From Cryptomeria japonica (Eukaryota; Streptophyta; Pinopsida; Cupressales; Cupressaceae): a stretch of 64,000 nt of DNA. The stretch spans positions 554,615,136 to 554,679,135 of the forward strand of contig NC_081413.1 of the NCBI RefSeq assembly GCF_030272615.1, written 5' to 3'. Made by a program: the position numbers and the translations under genes. Below the pieces are notes generated by a model. It was not told the DNA's origin and made no database searches. It saw nothing but the letters and a program-made list of their open reading frames with translations. This document shows, piece by piece, positions 37,001 to 48,151 of this stretch (the stretch's first letter is position 1; every line of letters begins with the position of its first letter).

Positions 37001-37472
37001 AACTGTTAAAAATTGTCAAACTTTGACGGGACCTAACTCGGAATCCATGGCACCTATGAACAATCTATTTGAACCTACGGGGCCACAAGAGGGGTCCCTA
37101 CAAAAGCCTATCTCAGTTTTTCATGTTTCCCTACAAATTTATTGGGGCAACATTTTTTTGGTTGGCGAAAAAATCATTAGTCTCATTCAATCGAATGTTG
37201 TCGCGTGGCCAAGTTCTCGTTCTGCTCATCGTGATAATGAACCATCAGCTCTGACATGTCTTGTTAGGCATTATTACCCTGTGCATGCTCCTATTTTTCC
37301 CCCCACTTGGTCGAACGGTCAGGGTCATACCCTACCAGCGTCGTCCCTTGAGCACCTTAAGTGCTAAAAATTGTCAAACTTTGACGGGACCTAACTCAGA
37401 ATCCATGGCACCTGTGAACGATCCATTTGAACCTATGGGGCCATGAGAGGGGTCCCTACAAAAGTGTATCTT
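34069..37472 (+). repeat. Tandem array, about 9.4 units of 360 bp
   Basis: An anchor like tcataccctaccgacgtcgt starts at about 34070, 34439, 34816, 35175, 35532, 35888, 36247, 36603, 36966 and 37325, giving periods of 356-377 bases. The last unit stops near 37472. Each unit also holds ggggccatgagaggggtccc, a run like ttcggttggcgaaaaaatcg and, just before the next anchor, a C run of variable length. Frames of 60-125 codons recur at the same place in each unit but are broken differently, so this is satellite-like DNA and not a gene family. It sits downstream of the minus-strand transposase-like gene. Confidence 0.92.
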
Positions 37473-38821
37473 GGAATCCATGGCCCTAACTTGTTCAATG
37501 AAAAATATAGATAAACAAGCATTACACTGTAGACACATAATGATCATCAATATTTCCATGTATTGTATACACATAATTACCATTACACTTGCATGTGACA
37601 TCCATGAAGGGATATGCAAACATGATTTTTTTTCATTATCAATACAACTACACCAATGTACTCATGTATATATACATTATATATCATCAATATAACTAAA
37701 CCAATTTGCTCATGGACATTGTATATCATCATAACAAAGTTACAACAATTCACATCCATATACAAATACAACATCCCACTTCATCTGCATCAGACATCCT
37801 CGTGTCCTAAGAGAAAAGCTTACGTACAACAATGCCTGCATATAAATGAAGACCAAAATAAGTAACCTTTTTATGCAGAATGAATGTGCTACAAGAAATA
37901 AATTATAACACTTAATACAAATTAGTTTGTCAAATTATAAATAGATTATTTGAAACATTTTTAAGACGTACAAGATTGTATAATTATGAAACTTACCAGT
38001 TTCTCTGCAAAGTATACAATCATAACTTTGAAGAAAGACACATGTTGATTAAAGCCCTTCTCACTGCATTTCTCTGCATGATTGAAGACGATGGTAGATA
38101 TGGTCATTTCTAAATAGCAATACATTCACTTGACTTGATATTTATGCACAAAATTTAATCTCATTAATGCACAAAGGAATATGTACCATCACCAAGAGAG
38201 GGTCTTGTCAACGGTGAATGATCTAGCATGAACTTGTATTTTTAAGAATTGTTAGTCTACACATAAAATGCATGGATGAACATAAAGGCTTTATGATAAT
38301 CACTTCAACTAAAATACATGATAATAAATGAAAAGGTGGGATTATATACCATAAACATACATCCCTTCGAATTATATCAACTGAACCCACTATGCTGACG
38401 CAAAAATCATAATGTGATACTGTTGTATATCATCAAAAAAGACTTGCATGAGCATAAAGGTTTTGCAATAATTATATCATCAAAAATTGTCAAATAGTGT
38501 TGTCTAATAACAAAAATTGTAAAGCTCATCAAATGCATGATAATAAGTTGTGTTGCAAAAATACATCCCTTCCAATTATATCGAGTGTACCTGCTATGTG
38601 CATGCAAAAACCGTGTTGCCAAAAAAAAACGTTCATCAATAGAACTACATTTTGAACACGTCCTTAATATACACGTAACAAACTTGAACATTAAGGTTTA
38701 ATGACCATTGTTTTAAATGAAATGCATGATAAAAAAAAGGCACCATTAAAGATCTACTACTCAAGTATGTCTGCCTAAAGGGTCATCTCTTTGCTTAAGA
38801 GTATCCAGTATTGCTTCATGA
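37473..38821. other. AT-rich region without a gene
   Basis: No coding sequence can be supported. Short motifs such as gcatgataataa and cccttccaattatatc recur two or three times (38340-38380 and 38530-38590), giving weak internal repeats. It lies directly downstream of the stop codon of the transposase-like gene and may be its 3' non-coding part. Confidence 0.5.
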
Positions 38822-40383
38822 TCAACAATAGTCATTGTCCATAGCTCTTTGGTCTTTGGTTTTGCTTGATGCTTCAACAACTTGAAATTTGTAGCTATAA
38901 TAAGGTGTGAATACAATAATGGTTTTGTGTCTCTCATAGTCTTCAAATGTAGGTATGCCATTCTTTCTAATCATGTATGTTCGCAACCAAGTTCCCACAA
39001 CAACTACTGAACCTGTAGGATATGTGAACCCGTCATCATCTGTCATTGGTTTTGTTACCTTTTGCTTTCCTTGTACACATCGTGCCAACCAATATTTTGA
39101 TCTCTCTTCATTCCCTTGCAGTGCAACAACTGCAAAAACATGTCCTGACTGTACAAGATCTGATAGACGGTCATACTCAAGTGAACTTTCCATGTCATCA
39201 TTTGACAAGGATATTGTTTGAGATAAAGGAGTTAGATATTGGGGAACCCATGTATCAACCCACTCACTTGACTTGCACTGATCCCAATCACACCAAATAC
39301 AACTTTGACAAAAATAAGCCAATGCTTGTGTCCAAATGGTCCATGTACTTGCATCTGAGCTGAGAAATAAATGCATCTTTGAAGAATCTTTAATTGTTTG
39401 ACAATCCAATCTATCTCCCAATGTGCCCTCCTCAACCAACCAAAATAATCTGGTCACTGCTAAATCAAGAGGACCTCCATGTGACACTGCTAAACTACAC
39501 CAATTAACAATAGAACGTGCATCAAAGAAATTTGCACCTGAAATCCTCAATTGCTCCTTAACTAGAGATCTTTTTAAACATGCCCCCCCTTCACATGCCC
39601 TGCCTCAAAAAAACACCAAATATGAGGTATACGCCTCTCTACATGCATTCTACTCAACCAATAAAACATATGGGCACTCTTGAATTGACCCATACAGTTA
39701 TCTGACCATATGATATGTCGATCAATTGCAATATCTTTCTCATGCAAGAACTCAAAAAAATTCTCAAAATAATATTGCACATACTCAGAGGAGTGTGATC
39801 TATCATCACTCATATAAAAATGATACTCCCTGATTATCTTCATGTCCTCTTATGTACTATCAGTAGCATGTCTATATGTAATGTGAACAAAAATAGCAAT
39901 CTTGATTGTATTGTAGTACTGAGACTGTACCTCATTCTTTGGTTGCAATGTATAGTTCTCTGCAAAATCAACCACCGATACAATAGTGCCAATCGGGAAA
40001 GAGTTCTTACACATCCCGAACTATTGATCCAACCACTGAGACCTATGGGTGTGCCTTGCATACTTGTAGAAAATATTTTCCTTAAAATCCAAAATAAAAT
40101 CAGCAATACTCACTTCTATTGAGACTAATTCACATCTAGAACCTTCACCTTCACTCTTCAAGGTATATTTCACTGTCTCATATCTTTTTTTCTCAATATA
40201 ATTCTTTCCAAAATCGTGTTCGCTACCCTCATGAAAACATGAAACAAACGTTGACAACCCACCACATTCTAAGCACTTCTCATTCAAACAATCATTTCTA
40301 TAGAAATAGCATCCATCATCTCTAGGGCATAAAAATAGATCTTGCAAGTCTCTTGATGATCTCGAAAATAGCATTGCACCACA
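38822..40383 (-). pseudogene. DDE-transposase-like gene, C-terminal part
   Basis: Reading leftward from the copia insertion, one frame runs from 40383 to about 39577 with stops near 40021 and 39853; a shift at the run of C near 39590 then leads into an open frame ending TGA at 38822. In order: a cysteine-rich segment (CPRDDGCYFY, then KCLECGG); VVDFAENY; YMSDDRSHSSEYVQYYFENF; IIWSDNCMGQFKSA; WCFFEAGHVKG followed after the shift by ACLKRSLVKEQL. The spaced acids in DFAENY and SDNCMGQFK and the following EAGH-x-KG block resemble the catalytic core of a family of uncharacterised eukaryotic transposase-like proteins that I recognise only by pattern. The last 240 codons include a beta-rich stretch (YPTGSVVVVGTWL). 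The N-terminal part is at 48152-49409. Confidence 0.6.
40379..40383. repeat. Target-site duplication of copia element (left)
   Basis: The five bases ccaca directly precede the left LTR and recur at 48152-48156 directly after the right LTR. Five bases is the usual size for Ty1/copia integration. Confidence 0.8.
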
Positions 40384-41916
40384 TGATAGTTCTGATACTT
40401 AATGTAAGTACATATCCAATAGCCAACAAGATGAGGGGGGGGGGGTGAATCATACAAACTTAATCTTCCATAAAAACATCAGATTCAACCTCGGTAACAT
40501 ATACTTCAGTAATATAACCAAAACTACTAAACATGCAAACTCAAAAGCATATAAACATCATATCACTCATAACACCAGATTTAACGTGGAAACCCAAATA
40601 GGGAAAAACCACTGTGGGATTTTGGACCCACTAAGAAATATACTTTCTAGAGTATGCTCGGTTAAAAGCAAATCTTGTTAAAGATTACAAACACATTGCT
40701 AGATGTGACCCGGTTAAGGGATTTCCCTCAGATCTGTTAGGATCTTCACCTTGTTAGAAGTGACCTTGTTAAAGGATTTCAAACACTCAATCAGAATGTC
40801 ACCTTGCTAGAGGGTTTTACAAATAAGACTGTTAAGTCCACTCAGTTAAGATATTTTTTGTCACTTTCACAAAATAACAGTAATAAAAATCTATCTGCAA
40901 CTTCACATCTAAAATGCTAAAGCAGATTCTTATTTGCTCAATACAATCTAGACATAGAACTAATCTAGTCCATCTGCTGGGCTTCTATACTCTGTTATTC
41001 AAATAGGTCTTCAAGCTTCTGTGCTTGGTAATCACTATGTAGCATCCCTGTGCATACATTTGCCCGCAGACATTATTTATCAACAACTCCCTATTTATAA
41101 ACAATTAGCTAACCGCTTTATCTCTTTGATCACACTTCCCATGATCAATCATAGCCATCAGATCTTCAAACTTGTCCAGGTTCAATGTATCCTTCGATCT
41201 GAAAAATGTTTTAGCCTGCCTTGGAACTTGCATACATTTCTTGGAACTTGTGCTAGGGTAATGCGGTTCAATCTGCGCCATAGATCTTCATGCCGATTTT
41301 CCTTTGCCATAGATTCTTTAACAAACTTCATGCATGGCATACCAATCATTTAATCAGTTCCAGCTCATCAACTTCCTTCATTAAATAACGCATGTAACCA
41401 TTTAATGTATTCTGTTACAGCTCGGTTACAACTCGGTAACAACTCGGTAAGTACTAAACTTCACTCGGTAGACATTCCGCCTTCATTAACCGATAGCGAT
41501 AACCTTAGGGTTTACTGACTACGTTCCTTAGGGTTTACCAACTAGTTTTTTTGCTTGGTAACATAGTATAGTATTAACCTTACAATTTACAACATATGTA
41601 TGATGTTAAAACAATCTAAACATCATGATTTCATCATTGTCTGACTCAATAATAGTTGCCCATTGAATACCTTATTCATCATATTCTTTCTGTGTCTTTT
41701 ACCAACATCTTTATACTCATCAAATCATACTTCTCAAGATATGGCAACATCATACTGAATTAGAAAATCAATTTCTTGACATCAATGACAAAATAATAAT
41801 ATTAAGATAGTAAACATCCTTAATCAGTTATATCCATAATCATCAACAACCTTCTCAATATCCTTATTGAAATGCCAACAATCTCCCATTGTCTGTTATA
41901 ATGCCAAATGCCAACA
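40384..41916 (-). repeat. Copia 3' LTR (left copy)
   Basis: It is 1533 bases, beginning on the plus strand tgatagttctgatac and ending gccaaca, so on the element strand it runs TGTTGG to TATCA. Inside, near 41417-41455, the motif acaactcggta is repeated about three times. It carries about 50 bases near 41342-41391 that the other LTR lacks. The polypurine tract abuts it at 41917. Confidence 0.9.
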
Positions 41917-41930
41917 ATCTCCCCCTTTGG
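41917..41930 (-). promoter_or_regulatory. Copia polypurine tract
   Basis: On the element strand the sequence is ccaaagggggagat, ending next to the 3' LTR. This is the usual position and composition of the plus-strand primer of an LTR retrotransposon. Confidence 0.85.
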
Positions 41931-42398
41931 CATTGAATGCAAAACCAATTGATTTGACCTAATTGATTTGGATTGTTGTGAGTTGTTTGTGAGATTCTGA
42001 AATGCTCTCTTCCTGTCATCAGAATTCTCCCCCATACATTAGACTTCTCCTCTTTTCTCAGTCTTTCTTTTTTGCTTTTTTTTCAATCTTCTCAGTCTTT
42101 TCCAATCTTCTTCTCCAGTCTTCTCCCCCTTTTTCTTCAATCTTCTTCAGTCTTCTCCCCCTTTGACAACAATGCCAAAAAGTAAAGAACTAAAACATAA
42201 TTTCTTCCTGTATGAAGTGAATTCCTGCTGTAATGTGTCAACTTAGTCTCGGTTAGAGCATTTTGTCTTCAATTCTTGTTTCCTGTATTGTATCCTGCAC
42301 TGCACACCTTTAGAAAACATCCTAAAGTGTGTAAATCAACATCAACTCTTAAAAGATATTCGATAGAGTCATCGAATTGATGCTTTCATTGAACTCGG

Positions 42399-43679
42399 TC
42401 AATGAGTAGAAGATAGGGGTAGGACCCCTAACTTACTTTTGAGATACTCAAAAGTGTCCCTTGGTAGTGGCTTGGTGAAGATGTCTGCTATTTGTTCCTT
42501 TATGCTAACATACTCCAACACCACTTTCTTCTCTTGAGCTTCTTCTCTAAGATAATGATATTTGATAGAGATGTGCTTTGTCTTAGAGTGCATAACATGA
42601 TTTTTTTAAATGTTAATGGCACTAGTTTTGTCACAGAATATAGTTATTGGCTCAGTAACTTTCTCATTTATACCTTCCAATAGTTATTTGATCCATGCTA
42701 TGTTGGTACAATTCAATGTTGCAACAACGTATTCAACTTCTGTTGTTGACTGTGAAACACATCCTTGTTTCTTGCTAAGCCAACTCACTAGTCTTTCTCC
42801 TAAAAAGAAAGCTCCTCCACTTGTGATTTTTTTGTCATCGATGTTGCCTGCCCAATCAACATCAGTATAAACTTTTAAATCAAAATCATTTCCTTTCTGA
42901 TATACTAAGCCATAATCCTTGATGCCTTTCAATTATCTAAAAATTCTTTTGATTGCTATCATGTGTGTTTCCTTAGGATCTACAGAGAATCTTGCAACTA
43001 TACCTATTGCATGTGCTATGTTTGGTCTGCTGTGAACAACATATTGTAGCTTTCCAATCATGGATTGGTAAAGTGTCTCATCAACAAATGTAGATTCATC
43101 ATTCTTTGATAGTTTATAGTTGGTAGTCATAGGAGTACTTACTGGTTTTGAATCCTCCATTCCAAATTTCTTCAAGATTTCCTTTATGTACTTGGATTGA
43201 GTAATGAAACTCTCATTTATCATTTGCAGTATCTGTAAACCTATAAAATACTTTATCTCACTGATTAATGACATCTCAAATTCTTTGCTCATTTCATTTC
43301 CAAAGTTCTTGCATAAAGAGTCATTTCCACAAAATATAATATCATCAACAAATATGGCTGAGATCGGTATTCCATTTTCATCATTCTTCATGTACATATT
43401 GTTGATCTCACTTGTCCTTATAAAACCAATCTTAATCAAATAAGAGTGCAATCTTTCATACCATGCTCTAGGTGCTTGTTTTAGACCATATAATGCTTTG
43501 TTCAATTTACATACCTGATCTTTACTCTTGTCTTCAACAAATCCTTCAGGTTGTTCAATAAAATTTTCTTCTCCTAATATTCCATTCAGAAAAGCAGATT
43601 TGACATCCATTTGATATACCTTGAAGTTTTTGAAAGTAGCATATGCCAACAATGTTCTTACTTCTTCAAGTCTAGCCAC
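42399..43679 (-). pseudogene. Copia reverse transcriptase and RNase H region
   Basis: The reverse transcriptase shows [25 protein letters not shown] and the active-site IFVDDIIF. RNase H follows from 42932, with DVDWAGNIDDKKITSG, STTEVEYV and, at the end, KHISIKYHYLREE and IADIFTKPLP, all standard copia landmarks. Stops lie near 42933, 42684 and 42602, all in one frame with the upstream gag and integrase. It is part of one polyprotein in the intact family. Confidence 0.92.
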
Positions 43680-44945
43680 AGGTGCAAAAGTTTCACCATA
43701 ATCAATTCCTTCTTCTTGAGAATAACCTTTGCATACTAGTCTTGCTTTATTTTGAATGACCTCACCTTTTTCATTTAGCTTGTTTCTGAAAATCCACTTT
43801 GTACCGATTACATTTTTGTCCTTCGGTCTTGGGATTAGTGCCCATGTGTCATTCTTCTTGATTTGATCAATCTCTTATGTCATAGCATTTATCCAATCTT
43901 CACTGTTAAATGCCTCTTTCACTATTCTCGGTTCAAATTCAGATATCAAACACGTGTTCTGTCTTAGTTTGTTCCTTGTCATCACTGGATCATCCTTATC
44001 TCCTATAATCTGACTTGGTGCATGATGTCTTCTGACATACTTGGCTAATGCAGGCTCGGTAGGCTCTATATGATCTTCTTCATCACTCGATAACTGGATA
44101 TTCTCTTTATTTTTTTCAACAGTTTTCTCGGTAGGACTTGTCGGTTGAACATAGACAAATTCATCATAATCTTCTGGTTCTTTGGAATTTCCTTCATCAT
44201 TTCTTTCTGCAAATTCATCAATTTTCACATTTGCACTTTCTACTATTTTGTTAGATGATTTGATCAAACATTTAAATACTTTGCTTCTAGAAGAATAACC
44301 TAGAAATGTTCCTTCTTCACTTTTCTGATCAAACTTGCCATTTCTATCATCCTTGTGTACATAGCATCTACTTCCAAAGATTTTAAAATAACTTACTTTA
44401 GGTTTCTTGTCATACCAGATTTCATATGGTGTCTTCAAAGTACCTTTCTTCAGTTGTACTCGGTTCAGGGTGTAAACTGTTGTGCTTATTGCTTCCCTTC
44501 AAAATGTTTGTGGCACTTTATTTTCAATCATCAGGGTTCTGGCACAATCCACAATAGATCTGTTTCTTCTCTCAGCAATTCCATTTTGTTGTGGAGTTCT
44601 CGGTGCAGAGACTTGTCTTTTAATACCATGATCATTGCAGAATAAGTTGAACTCATCAGATGTGAACTCTCCTCCTCTATCTGATCTAAGACATTTCAGT
44701 TGTCTTCCTGTTTCATTTTCAACTCTTGCCTTGTACCATTTAAACATTTGAAAGGCTTCTGATTTTTCTTTTAAAAATATTACTGACATCATCCTTGAGT
44801 AATCATCCACAAATAATATGAAATATTTATCACCATAATAACTTTGAACTTTCATAGGACCACAAAGATCAGTATGCACAAGATCTAAAATTCCCTTAGA
44901 AGTGTAAGACTTACTTGTAAAGCTTGATCTTGTCATTTTACCCAT
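43680..44945 (-). pseudogene. Copia integrase region
   Basis: The catalytic core shows VHTDLCGPM, FVDDYSRM, RSDRGGEFTSDEF and PQQNGIAERRNR, carrying the D, D and E residues expected of an LTR integrase. The C-terminal part (44438-43875) shows FGSRCYVHKDDRNGKFD. The link to reverse transcriptase continues in frame past a stop near 43875. Another stop lies near 44499. Confidence 0.9.
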
Positions 44946-45002
44946 CTGGCATCCTCAGCACATAGCATTCTCAGGTTTTTCAAAACTCGGTAGACCTCTT
45001 AC

Positions 45003-45521
45003 TCAATGCTTATTACTTATTTTGATCAGATTATCAAAATTTACATGACAAAACCTTTTATGCCATAACCAGGTATCATCTATCTTTGCATACAAACATT
45101 TATTCCGAGTTGAGTCAAGATGAAATGTATTACCTTTTGTTTGTGTCCCAGTAGCAGCTAACTTTCCATGCTTGTCATGAACTTTGACAATTCCTTTCTG
45201 AAATTCTATTCGGTAACTTGTATTGTTTAGCTGTGCTACACTCAACAAATTGTATTTCAAACCTTCAACCCAATAAACATCATTGCATCTTGCATTGTCA
45301 AGAAGTGTTATAGATCCTTTACCTCTTACTGGACATGGTGCATCATTACCAAACTTTACATAGCCTCCATCATAATCTTCTAACATAACAAACTTGTGTT
45401 TATCACCTGTCATATGATGTGAGCATCCACTATCTATGATCCAAGAATCATTAGTATTTATGTGAGATATTAGGGCTTTTTCTTCATACCTTTCTTCATC
45501 TGATCCATCTTTGATAGCCAC
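45003..45521 (-). pseudogene. Copia protease and pre-integrase region
   Basis: The aspartic protease active site reads WIIDSGCSHHMTG, with the D-S-G triad of copia proteases. The pre-integrase zinc region shows LWHKRFCHVNFDNLIKIS. The frame is the same as that of gag, separated by one TGA near 45618, where CGA or TGG would keep it open. It stops at TAA near 45003. Confidence 0.9.
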
Positions 45522-45617
45522 AAAAACTACTTCCTCCGTATCAGTTTCATCTGATTTATCATCGTTGGATTCCTCATCGGCTATTAAGCATGTCTTTCTA
45601 TCTCTTCTACTGAAGTC

Positions 45618-46583
45618 TCAATGTCCTCTGTAATGATTATCTTTATGTCTGTCATCTTGGTAATCTCTCTTTTCAGTAGAATCTTTTTCAGGACAGTTAG
45701 AAGCCATATGTCCTATTTTATAACAATTGAAACATTTCAAAGGTAGTTTTCCTTTATACTTACCTTTGCCTCTCGGTAACCTTCTGGTTAATAGTGCTTC
45801 AAACTCTTCCTGCTTTCTAATTTCCTCATACAGTTTGTGTACTTCTTCCATGTTCTTAAGAAATCTTTCACTTGCTCCACTGTGATCTCCTTCATAGTAC
45901 TTATACTTTCTTTCATTGTAATCATTAGATTCATCAAGATGAAAAGAACTAAATGCAGATTCAACTTTATTTACCGATGACCCACTGTTATCAAAGTTAC
46001 TTAACTCAAATGCATGTAGCTTACCAATAGTAGCATATAAAGAAGCTGGCATATTAGGTACAGACCTTAATTCATTGATTGCAGAGACTCGGATTGCATA
46101 AGTCGGTAGAAGGGTTCTTAACAACTTACTTGTTATATCCTTTTCTTCAATAGTTCCACCTACTCCTTTGATTTGATTGACGATCTCCTTTAGTCTTGTA
46201 CTATACTGGGTTATGTTCTCACCTTCATTAATCCTCATAGATTCAAGTTGTCCTCTTAGACTGTCTACTTTTTCTCTTTGAACATGTTCATCACCGCCAT
46301 ATACAGATATGACCTTATCCCACATTGCCTTTGCATCATTGTAGCCTTCTAGATCATTAAACTCTGAGTCGATCAATGCAGATGTTATTTCAATTATTGC
46401 TTGGATATGTTCTTGCTTTGCCTTTATTTCTTCCATAGTCAATGGATAGGTGCTCGATGTGATGAAATCATTTTTCAGATAATATACAACATATTCTCCA
46501 ATTCCTGATAGGTGCAGCTTCATCCTTTTCTGCCATGTAGAGAAACTTGACTTGTTCAGCTTCGGTGCATCCCTCTTATACAT
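45618..46583 (-). pseudogene. Copia Gag with CCHC knuckle
   Basis: ATG 46583 opens 321 codons. The N-terminal half, with KLNKSSFSTWQKRMKLHLSG and the later EKVDSLRGQLESMRINEGE, fits the copia UBN2-type gag domain. The nucleocapsid knuckle CFNCYKIGHMASNC has all four zinc ligands. The frame ends at a TGA within what was probably one continuous gag-pol. Confidence 0.92.
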
Positions 46584-46635
46584 CTTTGGATCTTTGCCTC
46601 AAGTACCTTTAAACTTTTTCTTCCGGAGTCCAAAT

Positions 46636-46646
46636 CTCTGATACCA
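46636..46646 (-). promoter_or_regulatory. Copia primer binding site (tRNA-Met type)
   Basis: On the element strand the bases tggtatcagag lie two bases inside the 5' LTR end. This is the usual match to the 3' end of plant initiator methionine tRNA used for minus-strand priming. Confidence 0.9.
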
Positions 46647-46648
46647 AT

Positions 46649-48151
46649 TGATAGTTCTGATACTTAATGTAAGTATAGATCCAATAGCCAACAAGATGAG
46701 AGGGGGGGGTGAATCATACAAACTTAATCTTCCATAAAAACATCAGATTCAACCTCGGTAACATATACTTCAGTAATATAACCAAAATTGCTAAACATGC
46801 AAACTCAAAAGCATATAAACATCATATCACTCATAACACCAGATTTAACGAGGAAACCCAAATAGGGAAAAACCACTGTGGGATTTTGGACCCACTAAGA
46901 AATATACTCTTCTAGAGTATGCTCGGTTAAAAGAAAATCCTGTTAAAGATTACAAACACATTGCTAGATGTGACCCGGTTAAGGGATTTCCCTCAGATCT
47001 GTTAGGATCTTCACCTTGTTAGAAGTGTCCTTGTTAAAGGATTTCAAACACTCAATCAGAATGTCACCTTGCTAGAGGGTTTTACAAATAAGACTGTTAA
47101 GTCCACTTGGTTAAGAGATTTTTTGTCACTTTCACAAAATAACAGTAATAAAAATCTATCTGCAACTTCACATCTAAAATGTTAAAGCAGATTCTTATTT
47201 GCTCAATACAATCTAGACATAGAACTAATCTAGTCCATCTGCTGGGCTTCTATACTTTGTTATTCAAACAGGTCTTCAAACTTCTGTGCTCGATAATCAC
47301 TATGTAGCATCCCTGTGCATACATTTTCCCGCATGCATTGTTTATCAACAACGCCCTATTTATAAACAATTAGCTAAACGCTTTATCTCTTTGATCACAC
47401 TTCCCATGATCAATCATAGCCATCAGATCTTCAAACTCGTCCAATTTCAATGTATCCTTCGATCTAAAAAACATTTTACCCTACCTTGGAACTTGCATAC
47501 ATTTCTTGGAACTTGTGCTAGGGTAATGCGGTTCAATCTGCATTGTAGATCTTCATGCCAATTTTCCTTTGCCATAGATTCTTTAACAAACTTCATGCAC
47601 GGCATGTAACCATTTAATGTATTCTGTTATAGCTCGGTTACAACTCGATAACAACTTGGTAACAACTCGGTAAATACTAAACTTCACTCGGTAGACATTC
47701 CGCCTTCATTAACCGATAGCGATAACCTTAGGGTTTACCGACTACGTTCCTTAGGGTTTACCGACTAGGTTCTTTGCTCGGTAACATAGTATAGTATTAA
47801 CCTTACAATTTACAACATATGTGTGATGTTAAAACAATCTAAACATCATGATCTCATCATTGTCTGACTCGGTAATAGTTGCCCATTGAATACCTTATTC
47901 ATCCCCTTATTCATCATATTCTTTCTGCATCTTTTACCAACATCTTTATACTCATCAAATCATACTTCTCAAGATATGGCAACATCATACTGAATTAGAA
48001 AATCAATTTCTTGACATCAATGACAAAATAATAATATTAAGACAGTAAACATCCTTAATCAGTTATATCCATAATCATCAACAACCTTCTCAATATCCTT
48101 ATTGAAATGCCAACAATCTCCCATTGTCTGTTATAATGCCAAATGCCAATA
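46649..48151 (-). repeat. Copia 5' LTR (right copy)
   Basis: It is 1503 bases and aligns along its length with the left LTR. It lacks about 50 bases near 47605, where the left LTR has a stretch bounded by ggcat and gcatg, so deletion between short repeats is likely. Its outer end reads gccaata where the other reads gccaaca, so the terminal TG of the element has mutated to TA. Confidence 0.88.

Larger units (their letters stand above)
40384..48151 (-). mobile_element. Ty1/copia retrotransposon, complete but decayed
   Basis: The element is 7.77 kb, on the minus strand, with both LTRs, primer site, polypurine tract and a gag-pol ORF. Domain order is gag, protease, integrase, reverse transcriptase, RNase H, which defines Ty1/copia. 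It is inserted within the transposase-like gene, with ccaca duplicated on each side. The gag-pol region keeps one reading frame from 46583 to 42399 and is broken only by about eight stop codons. The LTRs differ by scattered substitutions and one deletion of about 50 bases, so the insertion is not recent. Confidence 0.93.

Noticed and set aside
34162..37446. Repeated 60-125 codon frames in the 360-bp array
   Set aside because: The frames recur because the repeat recurs. They start and stop at different places in each unit and have no conserved full-length protein.
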